Positions 1-7,695 of a stretch of DNA of 11,630 nucleotides are shown piece by piece. This stretch comes from Lawsonibacter sp. (GTDB lineage: Bacteria; Bacillota; Clostridia; Oscillospirales; Oscillospiraceae), in the NCBI GenBank assembly GCA_022798855.1, contig JAAWNI010000052.1, forward strand, positions 1-11,630, in the 5' to 3' direction. Position 1 is the stretch's first letter. The number at the start of each line of letters is the position of its first letter. The notes under the pieces are model-generated. The model did not search any database. It was not told the DNA's origin and was given only the letters and a program-made list of their open reading frames with translations. The position numbers and the translations under genes were made by a program.

Positions 1-101
1 TATTGGGCAGCTCACCTTGTCCATAGACAATACAAAACCGATCATTGAACGTTATTCTTCCCCAAAAATCGCGGAGCATCTATGTGAGTTCTGTATCCCG
101 A
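1..101. other. Left edge, no certain gene
   Basis: After the radical SAM remnant's stop, the minus strand has no clear terminator. An ATG at 45 opens a frame reading MIGFVLSMDKVSCPI that runs off the window. It has only a weak, distant GGGGAAG upstream, and a second ATG lies at 24. A gene could start here, but the sequence shown is too short to support one. Confidence 0.25.
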
Positions 102-530
102 TCATTCATTAAAAAAGCTCAGCTGCCGGTCCCCATAGCCCCGGGTGGCTGCGGAGATAATGTGGCGCATCTCATACAGCAGCCCCAGTTCCTTACACCG
201 GGCGGAAAACAGCTGCCACAGCTCCTTTGCCCTTGGGCTGGAGCAGTAGTAGCGGGTGCCGTACCGCTTGCGGTACTGCTCCCCCATCCCAGGAAAGGCC
301 CAGTCCAGGCCGTTGAGGAAATAGTCCCGCTGGCCGTCCCGCATGGTGACACCAAAGGCGGCGTAAACAAACCTGGCCCCCGCCCGGGCGGCGCTGTCCA
401 CCACTGACAGCACGTTTTCCGCCGAATCCTCTAAAAATGGCAGGACGGGCATGAGGAGCACCCCGGAGAAAATCCCCGCCTTTGACAGCTCCTCCAGCGC
501 TTGCAGGCGGCGGCGCGCCGGAGCCGTGAC
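102..530 (-). pseudogene. C-terminal remnant of an SPL-like radical SAM protein
   Basis: The reading frame ends at TGA (102-104) and encodes about 140 residues that match the C-terminal half of clostridial SPL-family radical SAM proteins (spore photolyase-like; intact length about 270-295). Recognisable stretches are VLLMPVLPFLED, the region with YAAFGVTMRDGQRDYF, FPGMGEQYRKRYG, and the end YGDRQLSFF. The N-terminal half with the CxxxCxxC motif that binds the 4Fe-4S cluster is absent, so the product cannot perform radical SAM chemistry. The frame stays open through the hairpin repeat up to a TTG in the loop of its third hairpin, with no proper ribosome binding site. Homology fades at about 524-545, just before the repeat begins. 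The boundary at 530 is approximate. It is a decayed gene, probably cut by a deletion or rearrangement at the repeat. Confidence 0.8.
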
Positions 531-558
531 GGGGGGAGTTTCAATGAAGAAAGGTTGT

Positions 559-623
559 GTAAAACGCTGTTTTACTCCCTCAGTCACCGCCTTCGGCGGT
601 GCCAGCTCCCTCAAAGAGGGAGC
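559..623. repeat. Triple-hairpin intergenic repeat
   Basis: Three perfect hairpins stand in a row: gtaaaac/gttttac with loop gct (559-575), accgcc/ggcggt with loop ttc (586-600) and gctccctc/gagggagc with loop aaa (605-623). From memory, arrays of this type (CTCCCTCAGTCACC..., ...GAGGGAGCC) are scattered in intergenic regions of gut Oscillospiraceae and Faecalibacterium. It lies directly after addA and at the broken end of the radical SAM remnant. No T-run follows on either strand, so it is not a canonical terminator, although it could slow or stop transcription or stabilise the addA mRNA end. Confidence 0.75.
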
Positions 624-655
624 CGACGATAGAGGGCGACAAGCTGAAAGGGGCT

Positions 656-3600
656 TTAGGACAGCTCAACCGCCGTATCTGTAGTAAAAAACCACAGCAC
701 CTGCCGGTTGACCGGCCTGCCCAGGATGGCGGACAGGGCCTGGCTGTAGGCGGCCAACTGGGGGCGGTACTCCTCCGCCCTGGCCCGCTCCCCGCCGGGG
801 GGCACCCGGTCGCTCTTGAAGTCCACCACGGTGATGGCGCCCCCCTCCTCGAACCAGGCGTCAATGACCCCCTGGAGAAGGACCTCCTCCCCTCGGCCCT
901 CCGGGTAGTAGTCCAGCGCGGAGACCAGCACCGAGAATTTGAACTCCCGATGGCAGCCCTCCCCCGCTTCGGCCATGGCCGCCCCCAGAGGGCTGTTCAA
1001 AAGGGCGGCCAGCCGCTCCGGCTCTATGGCCTGCCGCTGGAGCGGGGTGAGGAAGCCCGCCTGTGTGAGCCGGTCCAGCTCCTCCCCCACCTGCTCCGGA
1101 GTCCGGCCGGACTCCAGGGCCACATACTGCATGGCCAGGTGGAGGGCGGTCCCCCGCTGGGCGGGGGTCAGGCCCCGCTCCTCCGCGATAAAGCTGGGCC
1201 GGGTGATGGGCTGGTCCCGGCGGGGCGGCGGGGCAGCGTCCTCCACCGCCTCCCGGTCCAAGGCCCGGCCCTTGATCTGGGTGGCGGTGAGCTTGGAGGG
1301 AAGATTTGCCGCCGCCAGGTGGGGGTAGGTCCAGGACAGCCGGGCGGCCAGCCCCTCGTCCCACTCCTCCGCCTGGGGCGCGTCGCTGTAATGCCCTTCT
1401 ACTTTACGTTCTCCCCCCAGAGGGCCCCCATCCACCCAGCGGATATCCCAGGCGGGGCCGCGCTCCTCCTGGCCGGCCACTTCCTCGGGCAGTCCGGCCA
1501 GCGCCCGGAGCCCGGCCCCCTCGGGACGGGTGAGGGCGTAGAGAAGCACCCAGGCTCCCACGCTCTGCTGGCGCTCCAGCGTCTGGGGGGCGATGGGCAG
1601 CTCCTTCCCCAACCTGGCCAAGCCGTCCGCCCCCTTGGATAGGGCCATGGTGAGGATCAGCTTCTCCCGCGCCCGTGTCATGGCCACGTAGAGGAGCCGC
1701 AGCTCCTCCGCCAGCCGCTCCCGCTCCAGCTGGCGGGCCACCGCACAGCGGGCCAGGGTGGTGTACTCCACCATCCGCTCCCGGTCCAGCCCTCTGGGCC
1801 CCACCCCCAGCTCGGAGTGGAAGAGCACAGGCCGTTTCAGGTCCTCCCGGTTGATTTGCTTGCTCAGCCCGCACACCAGCACCACCGGTTTCTCCAGGCC
1901 CTTGGACCGGTGGATGGACAGAATGGACACGCCCTCCCCCTCGTGCCGCCCGCCGGAGTCCGCCCCCAGCTTGGAGCCGGCGTTTTTCAGCCGCTCCAGC
2001 CGCAGAAGGAACTGGAAAAGGGTGCGGCATCCGCCGTTTTCCATCTGTCCGGCCAGGGCGTAGAGGGACAGCAGATTGCTCTGCCGCTCGCCGCCGCCCT
2101 CCATGGCCCCGAAGACGCCCAGCAGGTTGGTTTTTTCATAGATATGCCAAATGAGCTGGCGGCATGTGCGGTCGCCGGCTCCGAAGCGCAGCTCATCCAG
2201 CTGGTCCAAAAAGCCTTGGCACTCCATATCCCCGTTTTGGGCGGCCTGGACCAGCACACTGTAAAAATCCCCCCGCCCCTCCGCGCGGAGCAGGGCCAGC
2301 TTGTCCCCGGAAAAGCCGTACACCGGGGAGCGCAGGGCGGAAATCAGGGCCACATCCTGGCGGGGGTTGTCCACGATCTGGAGGATGGCCAGCGCCACAT
2401 TGACCTCAGTGCTCTCAAAGAAGTCCCCGCCCCCGTCGGCGGTCCAGGGGATGTCCTCCTCGTTCAGCGCCCGGAGATAATGGTGGAGCACCGGGTTGGG
2501 GCTGCGCAGGAGGATCATCACGTCGGAGGGCCGCATGGGCCGCAGGCCGTCCCCCTCCTCCACCATCAGCGGCTCCTCCAGCAGCGCCCTGATCCGCCGG
2601 GCGGCGAACCGGGCTTCCAGATACTCCTTGCTCTCCTTCTCCCCCTCCTGCTCCCCCAGGAAGGACAGGTCGATGGCGTCCAGTTCCAGGGCGTAGGGGT
2701 CGGGGGCTTCCTCCGACAGGCCGGTGGGGAAATTCTTTCCCGGCACCAAGGCTTGGTCGTCGGTATAGTCCAGCTCCCCGAATTCGGTTGACATAATACT
2801 GCGAAACAGGTCGTTGCACCCCTCCAGCACCTGGGGCCGGGAGCGGAAATTCCGGGACAGCACCCGCCTTCTCGGCTTGCCCTCCTCCCCCTGCTCCCCG
2901 TCGGGAAATTCCCGGTACTTGCGCAAGAAGATGGTGGGGTCGGCCAGCCGGAAGCGGTAGATGGACTGCTTTACATCCCCCACCTGAAACAGCTTCCGCC
3001 CGCCGCCGGAGATGGCGTCGAAGATGGTGTTCTGCACCTGGTTCGTGTCCTGGTACTCGTCTACCAGCACCTCGTCGTACCGGGCGGAGCAGAACTTGGC
3101 TAGCTCGGAGGGCCCGCCGTCCTCAGTGGTGAGCAGCTTGACCGCGAAGTGCTCCAGGTCGGAGAAGTCCACCAGCCCCCGCCGGAGCTTTTCCCGGGAA
3201 AAGCCCTCCTGCAAGTCCAGCACCAGGTCTATCAGCCCCTGGACCGCCGGGCTGGACAGGGCAAGCTCCTCCATTTGGGCGGCGGTGTACCCGGAAAAGG
3301 GTTCCGCCGCCTTTTCCATCATATCCCGGCACCGCTCACGGATAGCCTTCATCCGCTCCCCCGCCAAGGCGGCCCGCTCCTCCTCCATGGGGCTGAGGAC
3401 GGCGCTCCGCTTCTTTTTCCGGCCGGCGGCCGGGAAGGAAATGGGCAGGCACCGGCAGGCACCGTCCCATGTGGACTCCCGCAGCAGGGCGTCCAGCCCG
3501 TCCAGGGAAGCGGAGATGGAGGGCCCGTAGTTCCGGGAGAGCAGTTCGTCCCCCTCCGCCAGCGCCAGGGCCTGGAGCAGCTGGCCCACGCAGAATCTGG

Positions 3601-4270
3601 CCTGCCTCCGCAGGTCCTCCAGCAGCAGCGCCCCCCAGGGGGTGCGGGACAGATCGTCCACCCCGTCCAGATCCCATCGGGCCCGCTCCTCCCGGAGCCA
3701 GCGGGCGGGGTCCGGGTGGCTCTGGACCTGGTTGAACACGGCGGTGGCAATCTGGGCCAGACGGCTGTCGTCCCGCCCGGTGGAGAGGGTGTCCACCAGC
3801 TGGGCGAAGGGGCTGTCTTCCTCCAAATCCTCATAGCGGTGGTCCAGCACCTCCTCCAGCGCCTGGGCCAGGAGGACCCGCCCCTCCCCCTCGTCGCACA
3901 GCCGGAAGTCCGGGTCCAGGTCCAGCAGGTGGCCGTTCTCCTGGAGCAGCGACTTGCAGAAGGAGTGGATAGTGGATATCTGGGCCCGGTAGACCAGGGT
4001 GGTCTGGCGGCGGAGGTGGCGGTCGTTGGGGTTCTCCGCCAGCCGGTCGGACAGCTCCTGGGCAATGCGGCCCCGCAGCTCCGCCGCCGCGGCCTTGGTG
4101 TATGTAATAACCAGAAAACGGTCGATGTCCAGGCCTTCGGCGGCCACCCGGTCCAGCAGCCGCTCCACCAGCACCCGGGTCTTGCCAGACCCCGCCGCCG
4201 CCGACACCAGCAGCTCTCCGCCCCGGTCGTCTACGATTTTTCGTTGTTCCTCTGTCAGTGGAAAGGGCAT
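656..4270 (-). CDS. addA: ATP-dependent helicase/nuclease subunit A (AddA)
   Basis: AddA is the UvrD-like 3'-5' helicase and second nuclease of the AddAB break-repair enzyme. The 1204 residues compare with about 1232 in B. subtilis. Superfamily 1 motifs appear in order: Q-motif LTEEQ (5-9), Walker A AAAGSGKT (24-31), motif II DEYQD (404-408), motif III QVGDVKQSIYRFR (429-441), motif V-type HRSKGLE (787-793) and motif VI YVAMTRARE (861-869). The C-terminal RecB-type nuclease keeps GTALH, GVID (D1137), DFK (D1150, K1152) and QLAAY (Q1171, Y1175), so both activities should be intact. The ATG at 4270 is set by AAAGGAGG and by the usual distance to the Q-motif. addB normally lies directly next to addA; here it is four genes upstream. 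The stop TAA at 656-658 is followed by 32 bases and then a hairpin repeat. Confidence 0.97.
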   Translation of the reverse strand: MPFPLTEEQRKIVDDRGGELLVSAAAGSGKTRVLVERLLDRVAAEGLDIDRFLVITYTKAAAAELRGRIAQELSDRLAENPNDRHLRRQTTLVYRAQISTIHSFCKSLLQENGHLLDLDPDFRLCDEGEGRVLLAQALEEVLDHRYEDLEEDSPFAQLVDTLSTGRDDSRLAQIATAVFNQVQSHPDPARWLREERARWDLDGVDDLSRTPWGALLLEDLRRQARFCVGQLLQALALAEGDELLSRNYGPSISASLDGLDALLRESTWDGACRCLPISFPAAGRKKKRSAVLSPMEEERAALAGERMKAIRERCRDMMEKAAEPFSGYTAAQMEELALSSPAVQGLIDLVLDLQEGFSREKLRRGLVDFSDLEHFAVKLLTTEDGGPSELAKFCSARYDEVLVDEYQDTNQVQNTIFDAISGGGRKLFQVGDVKQSIYRFRLADPTIFLRKYREFPDGEQGEEGKPRRRVLSRNFRSRPQVLEGCNDLFRSIMSTEFGELDYTDDQALVPGKNFPTGLSEEAPDPYALELDAIDLSFLGEQEGEKESKEYLEARFAARRIRALLEEPLMVEEGDGLRPMRPSDVMILLRSPNPVLHHYLRALNEEDIPWTADGGGDFFESTEVNVALAILQIVDNPRQDVALISALRSPVYGFSGDKLALLRAEGRGDFYSVLVQAAQNGDMECQGFLDQLDELRFGAGDRTCRQLIWHIYEKTNLLGVFGAMEGGGERQSNLLSLYALAGQMENGGCRTLFQFLLRLERLKNAGSKLGADSGGRHEGEGVSILSIHRSKGLEKPVVLVCGLSKQINREDLKRPVLFHSELGVGPRGLDRERMVEYTTLARCAVARQLERERLAEELRLLYVAMTRAREKLILTMALSKGADGLARLGKELPIAPQTLERQQSVGAWVLLYALTRPEGAGLRALAGLPEEVAGQEERGPAWDIRWVDGGPLGGERKVEGHYSDAPQAEEWDEGLAARLSWTYPHLAAANLPSKLTATQIKGRALDREAVEDAAPPPRRDQPITRPSFIAEERGLTPAQRGTALHLAMQYVALESGRTPEQVGEELDRLTQAGFLTPLQRQAIEPERLAALLNSPLGAAMAEAGEGCHREFKFSVLVSALDYYPEGRGEEVLLQGVIDAWFEEGGAITVVDFKSDRVPPGGERARAEEYRPQLAAYSQALSAILGRPVNRQVLWFFTTDTAVELS

Positions 4271-4278
4271 CGCTGTCG

Positions 4279-4287
4279 CCTCCTTTA
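4279..4287 (-). promoter_or_regulatory. addA ribosome binding site overlapping the FecR lipoprotein 2 stop codon
   Basis: The minus strand reads TAAAGGAGG, where TAA (4285-4287) is the stop of FecR lipoprotein 2 and AAGGAGG is a near-perfect Shine-Dalgarno sequence. Eight bases separate it from the ATG at 4270. Ribosomes ending on the lipoprotein mRNA would release directly on the addA initiation site. This implies co-transcription and probably coupled translation. Confidence 0.85.
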
Positions 4288-5538
4288 TCCAGCATCAACC
4301 ACCAGGCTCTTGCCGTCCGGGCTATGGGCCAAAAGCTTTACCTCACGATATTTCGCCTGGACCGCCGCGAATTCCCCGGGGTCGCTGTCTCTGCTTATCT
4401 TCTCTATATCGGAGCCCCAATGGCCCCAGTAGCCATAACTATGTCTAAGGTCGCCGCGTACATCCACAAGATAGGCAACCTGCTCAGTAATCAAATTTCC
4501 CTTGTCGTCAACGCCATGGCAGCGTACTACTTCCGAACAATGTGGGGTGGAGCCCTGTTGTCTATGGATAGAGTAATACATTACAAACGGTCTTCCATCC
4601 GCTTCCACCAATGACCAGCGGTATTCCTCCAGAGCTTGATACTCTTCTGACATAAGAGGTTTACCATCCACTTGATACCGCTTATCGGCAGGCTTTTCTG
4701 CCATATCGTCTGGGAGAATGTAGGTAAGGACCTCCTGCTTGGAGTAAGAGGGCGATCCCGGGTCCTCATTGATATGAATCCCGATCGCCAGCAGCTCCGG
4801 CTTGCCGTCCCCAGCGAAATCCACAAATTCAGTGTACAATATCTCATCTAAATATTTGGCAAGCAAGTCAGCATAAGGCGCCATTGGGTCCGCCCCGGTC
4901 AAGTCCATCCCGGTGGTATCCTGGATATCCGCCGCCAGCTTCTTGTCCTCCGCAATCTCCTCCCGGACAAAGGCGGGAACAGAAGCGGCGGTGAAGGGCT
5001 TCACCTCCAGTTTGCCGTCCTCCGTCAAAACGGCCATCTCCCCGGCGTTGATGGTGGCCTCCTGGCCCCCGGCGGTGACGGACACGGTGCCCTCCAGCAG
5101 GGCGGCGGTGTTATCTGTTACCCACCCGCAGGTGCCACGAACACCGATCAGCATGGTGGAGGTGGCGATATTCATGGTCTCATCGTCGGTCAAAGGCTCG
5201 GTGACATTGAAGAACAGGGAGCCGGTTTTTACGTCAATCTCCAGCTTTTTGCCCTCCTTATTGATTTCAACCTCGCTGTCCTGGTCCAGCTTGGCCAGCT
5301 TCACCTTGTCCAGGTCAATCCAGGCGTAGCTCTCCGCCTGTGTCTCCACCTGATAGCCGCTGTACAGACCCAGGTTGTCCTTGGGGGTGACGTCTTTGCC
5401 CTCGCCGTCGGACACGCCCACGGTCCCCTCCGTCTTCCGCAGGTGCATGGTAGTGGCCGACATTCCGCCTGCGCAGGACGTCAGCAGAAGGGCCAGGGAC
5501 AGCGCCAGGGCTGCCAGCCGGGTGGTTGTCTTTTTCAT
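4285..5538 (-). CDS. FecR-domain lipoprotein, copy 2 (417 residues)
   Basis: This paralogue of the preceding gene starts 30 bases after its stop. The signal peptide MKKTTTRLAALALSLALLL and lipobox LTSC (C22) match copy 1 position for position. The FecR-like region (residues about 30-175) is almost the same: I count 8 amino acid differences between residues 33 and 173. After about residue 175 the proteins diverge, although both keep DPMA.Y, a VDF.GDG.PELL loop (239-250 here) and a loosely similar ending. The insert between the GDG loop and the end (about 255-380) is specific to this copy and unrecognised. The ATG at 5538 follows GAGG with 9 bases between. The TAA stop is shared with the addA ribosome binding site. 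Export to the cell surface is likely; function and ligand are unknown. Confidence 0.85.
   Translation of the reverse strand: MKKTTTRLAALALSLALLLTSCAGGMSATTMHLRKTEGTVGVSDGEGKDVTPKDNLGLYSGYQVETQAESYAWIDLDKVKLAKLDQDSEVEINKEGKKLEIDVKTGSLFFNVTEPLTDDETMNIATSTMLIGVRGTCGWVTDNTAALLEGTVSVTAGGQEATINAGEMAVLTEDGKLEVKPFTAASVPAFVREEIAEDKKLAADIQDTTGMDLTGADPMAPYADLLAKYLDEILYTEFVDFAGDGKPELLAIGIHINEDPGSPSYSKQEVLTYILPDDMAEKPADKRYQVDGKPLMSEEYQALEEYRWSLVEADGRPFVMYYSIHRQQGSTPHCSEVVRCHGVDDKGNLITEQVAYLVDVRGDLRHSYGYWGHWGSDIEKISRDSDPGEFAAVQAKYREVKLLAHSPDGKSLVVDAG
5031..5520 (-). repeat. Duplicated block, copy in FecR lipoprotein 2
   Basis: This is the partner of 6249-6738 in direct orientation. The absence of gaps and the largely silent substitutions show that both copies are under selection to keep the signal peptide and FecR-like domain. 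The sequence on its left (4288-5030) encodes the divergent C-terminal half and looks less GC-rich than the block. Confidence 0.9.
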
Positions 5539-5568
5539 ATTCTTCTTCCTCTCTGTCCGTTTTTTCGG

Positions 5569-6756
5569 TTACGGCTCCACGATGGTTACATTCGTGCCGT
5601 CATAGCGCACAAGGTCACGCACCTGGGCGTAGCTCCCCCGCACATCATCATCACTCACATGATTCCCTTCAAATCCGCCATCCTCATCTATAAATCCGTT
5701 CCCGTCAAGAGGCCTTACCCGTACAAAGCTGTTTTCGCTGTACGAAACCTGGGAATCTACCTTGCCCCACTCCCCCCTGACGCCGTCGCTCAAAGCGATA
5801 GAAGTGTAATAATCGTCAACGTAAGAACCGAAAAGTCCGGTTTCGCTGTACCGGCGCACAAGCAGCCTTCCGTTGGATTCCACCAGAGCGTATTTTCCTC
5901 CGGCATTCATCTCCGAAACAGCGGACATCACGCAATCAGACCCGTTCCGCCAGACTGATATCTCATCCATTCCCACACTTATCTCGGTACTGCGCGCAAA
6001 GTCCATGGAAATGACCAGCAGCTCCGGGCTGCCGTCCCCCTCAAAGTCGACCACCTCCGAGTATACCACATTCTCCAGCGTACTCAGCAGTTCCTCATAC
6101 GCGGCCATGGGATCGACTTCTATCTGATTATCGCCGGGGTCGTCCGGAACAGGCAAACCGCCATAGTCCTCCACCTCTTCCAGTACAAAGCTGGGAATAT
6201 CCTCGGCGGTAAGGGCAGACACAGTAATTCCGCCGCTCTCCGTGAGGACGGCCATCTCCCCGGCGTTGATGGTGGCCTCCTGGCCCCCGGCGGTGACGGA
6301 TACAGTGCCCTCCAGCAGGGCGGCGGTGTTGTCTGTTACCCACCCGCAGGTGCCACGGACGCCAATCATCATGGTGGCGGTGGCGATATTCATCGTTTCA
6401 TCATCGGTCAAAGGCTCGGTGACATTGAAGAACAGGGAGCCGGATTTCACATCAATCTCCAGCTTTTTGCCCTCCTTATTGATCTCAACCTCGCTGTCCT
6501 GGTCCAGCTTGGCCAGCTTCACCTGGTCCAGGTCGATCCAGGCGTAGCTCTCCGCCTGCGTCTCCACCTGATAGCCGCTGTACAGGCCCAGGTTGTCCTC
6601 CGGGATAAGCTCTTTGCCCTCGCCGTCGGACACGCCTACAGTCCCCTCAGTCTTCCGCAGGTACATGGTGGCGGCCGACGTTCCGTTTCCGCAGGACGTC
6701 AGCAAAAGGGCCAGGGATAGCGCCAGGGCGGTCAATCGTTTGGATGTTATTTTCAC
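5569..6756 (-). CDS. FecR-domain lipoprotein, copy 1 (395 residues)
   Basis: This is a predicted secreted lipoprotein anchored on the outer face of the cytoplasmic membrane. A signal peptide (MKITSKRLTALALSLALLL) ends in a lipobox LTSC with the lipidated C22. Residues about 30-175 form a FecR-like domain: YSGYQVETQAESYAWIDL (59-76), the region around 101-130, and IGVRGTCGWV (131-140). Residues 236-246 (VVDFEGDGSPE) resemble an FG-GAP/VCBS-like calcium loop. The remainder is not recognised. I chose the GTG at 6756 because AAAGGA lies 10 bases upstream and because it gives the same signal peptide length as copy 2. A GTG at 6795, overlapping the kinase stop, would add 13 residues before the signal peptide. 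No FecI sigma factor or TonB receptor is nearby, so an iron-signalling role is not supported. The ligand and function are unknown. Confidence 0.85.
   Translation of the reverse strand: MKITSKRLTALALSLALLLTSCGNGTSAATMYLRKTEGTVGVSDGEGKELIPEDNLGLYSGYQVETQAESYAWIDLDQVKLAKLDQDSEVEINKEGKKLEIDVKSGSLFFNVTEPLTDDETMNIATATMMIGVRGTCGWVTDNTAALLEGTVSVTAGGQEATINAGEMAVLTESGGITVSALTAEDIPSFVLEEVEDYGGLPVPDDPGDNQIEVDPMAAYEELLSTLENVVYSEVVDFEGDGSPELLVISMDFARSTEISVGMDEISVWRNGSDCVMSAVSEMNAGGKYALVESNGRLLVRRYSETGLFGSYVDDYYTSIALSDGVRGEWGKVDSQVSYSENSFVRVRPLDGNGFIDEDGGFEGNHVSDDDVRGSYAQVRDLVRYDGTNVTIVEP
6249..6738 (-). repeat. Duplicated block, copy in FecR lipoprotein 1
   Basis: This block aligns without gaps to 5031-5520 at an offset of 1218 bases. 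By hand I count about 41 differences in 490 positions, and only about 19 in the central 340, many of them at synonymous sites. It covers codons from about residue 7 to 169 of the lipoprotein. Beyond the left edge similarity falls sharply. This indicates a recent tandem duplication or gene conversion limited to the 5' half of the gene. Confidence 0.9.
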
Positions 6757-6791
6757 GTTTATCAATTCCTTTCCCCCTGTCTTCAGGGAAA

Positions 6792-7625
6792 TCACTCTGT
6801 CAAAACGCTGAGGTACTTCTCAATGCGGATGCCGTTGTTCCGCTCAGCCACGTCCCGCTCCATGAAGATCAGCCGCTCCAGCAGGTCCACCGCCTTCTGG
6901 ACCGCCTGGGGCAGGGACCGCCCGTCCAGCAGCTGTCCGGTGAGCAGGGAGGTGAAAATATCCCCCGTGCCGGGGAAATGGGCCTTGATAAAGCGGTAAG
7001 GGACGGTGAAATACTCCCCCGTGCCGCCGTCGAAGCCCCAGACCACATGCCGGCCCGTCTCCCGCTCCCGGCCGCTGGTCACCACCACCGACTTGGGCCC
7101 GCAGGCCAGCAGGCCGCCCAGCACCTGGCGGGCCTGCTCCCCCGTCAGGGCTTCCTCCCCCTCAAACAGCCCGGTGAGGAACTCCCCCTCGGTCAGGTTG
7201 GGGACGATCACGTCCGACACCCCGAGAAAGCGGCGCATGTTGTCCACCGTATCCCGGGTGGAGCCGTTGTACAGCTTGCCTCCGTCTCCCATGATGGGGT
7301 CCGTGACCACCAGAAAGTCCTCCTTGCGCTGGCTGTCAATGAAGCCCCGGAGCAGGTCCACTTGGTCCGCTGAGGCCAGAAAGCCGGTGGTGACGCAGTC
7401 GAACTGAAAGCCCAGCTCCCGCCAGACTTGAATCGCCTCCCGCATGTAGGCGGTGGTGTCCAGCACGGAAAATTTTCCGTAGTCGAAGTTGTTGGACACC
7501 AGCGCGGTGGGCAGGTTGTAAACGCTGTGGCCCATGTTGGACAGAATGGGCAGCATCCCCGCCAGGCCCATCTTGCCGTAGCCGGGCATGTCGCCGATAA
7601 TCAAGATATTCTTGCTGTTTTCCAT
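6792..7625 (-). CDS. pdxK: Pyridoxal/pyridoxamine kinase, PfkB (ribokinase) family
   Basis: It probably phosphorylates pyridoxal, pyridoxamine or pyridoxine with ATP to feed the vitamin B6 salvage pathway to pyridoxal phosphate, in the cytoplasm. The 277 residues match the family length. Visible motifs are IIGDMPGYGKMG (9-20, substrate side), DPIMGDGG (109-116), PNLTE (142-146), VTSG (182-185, nucleotide side) and the anion-hole PGTGD (218-222) with D222 as expected catalytic base. The overall pattern fits the clostridial pyridoxamine kinase type; hydroxymethylpyrimidine kinases are a related alternative, so the symbol is a family assignment. The ATG at 7625 follows AAGAGG with 7 bases between. 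The stop at 6792 lies 35 bases before the chosen start of the first FecR gene. A B6 kinase has no known role in break repair, so its place between addB and addA looks incidental or reflects shared expression. Confidence 0.85.
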   Translation of the reverse strand: MENSKNILIIGDMPGYGKMGLAGMLPILSNMGHSVYNLPTALVSNNFDYGKFSVLDTTAYMREAIQVWRELGFQFDCVTTGFLASADQVDLLRGFIDSQRKEDFLVVTDPIMGDGGKLYNGSTRDTVDNMRRFLGVSDVIVPNLTEGEFLTGLFEGEEALTGEQARQVLGGLLACGPKSVVVTSGRERETGRHVVWGFDGGTGEYFTVPYRFIKAHFPGTGDIFTSLLTGQLLDGRSLPQAVQKAVDLLERLIFMERDVAERNNGIRIEKYLSVLTE

Positions 7626-7695
7626 GTTTTAACCTCTTTTCCGCATTTATCAAAGGATATTGAGCTTTCGATAGCCCTTCAGCCGCTCCTGCCCG

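Noticed and set aside
45..407. Plus-strand open frame of 120 codons at the left edge
   Set aside because: It is antisense to the radical SAM remnant, which shows clear family resemblance on the minus strand.
559..623. The triple-hairpin repeat as intrinsic terminator of addA
   Set aside because: No T-run follows any of the stems on the minus strand, so it does not meet the usual criteria. A weaker effect on transcript ends remains possible.
599..1642. Plus-strand open frame of 347 codons
   Set aside because: It is antisense to the AddA nuclease domain and starts inside the hairpin repeat. No recognisable protein features.
3149..4432. Plus-strand open frame of 427 codons
   Set aside because: It is antisense to addA and the end of FecR lipoprotein 2, has a low-complexity composition, and shows no motif.
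5031..6738. The duplicated block as a mobile element or CRISPR-like repeat
   Set aside because: The identical part coincides with the coding frame of a signal peptide and domain, and no terminal inverted repeats, transposase or spacer pattern is visible.
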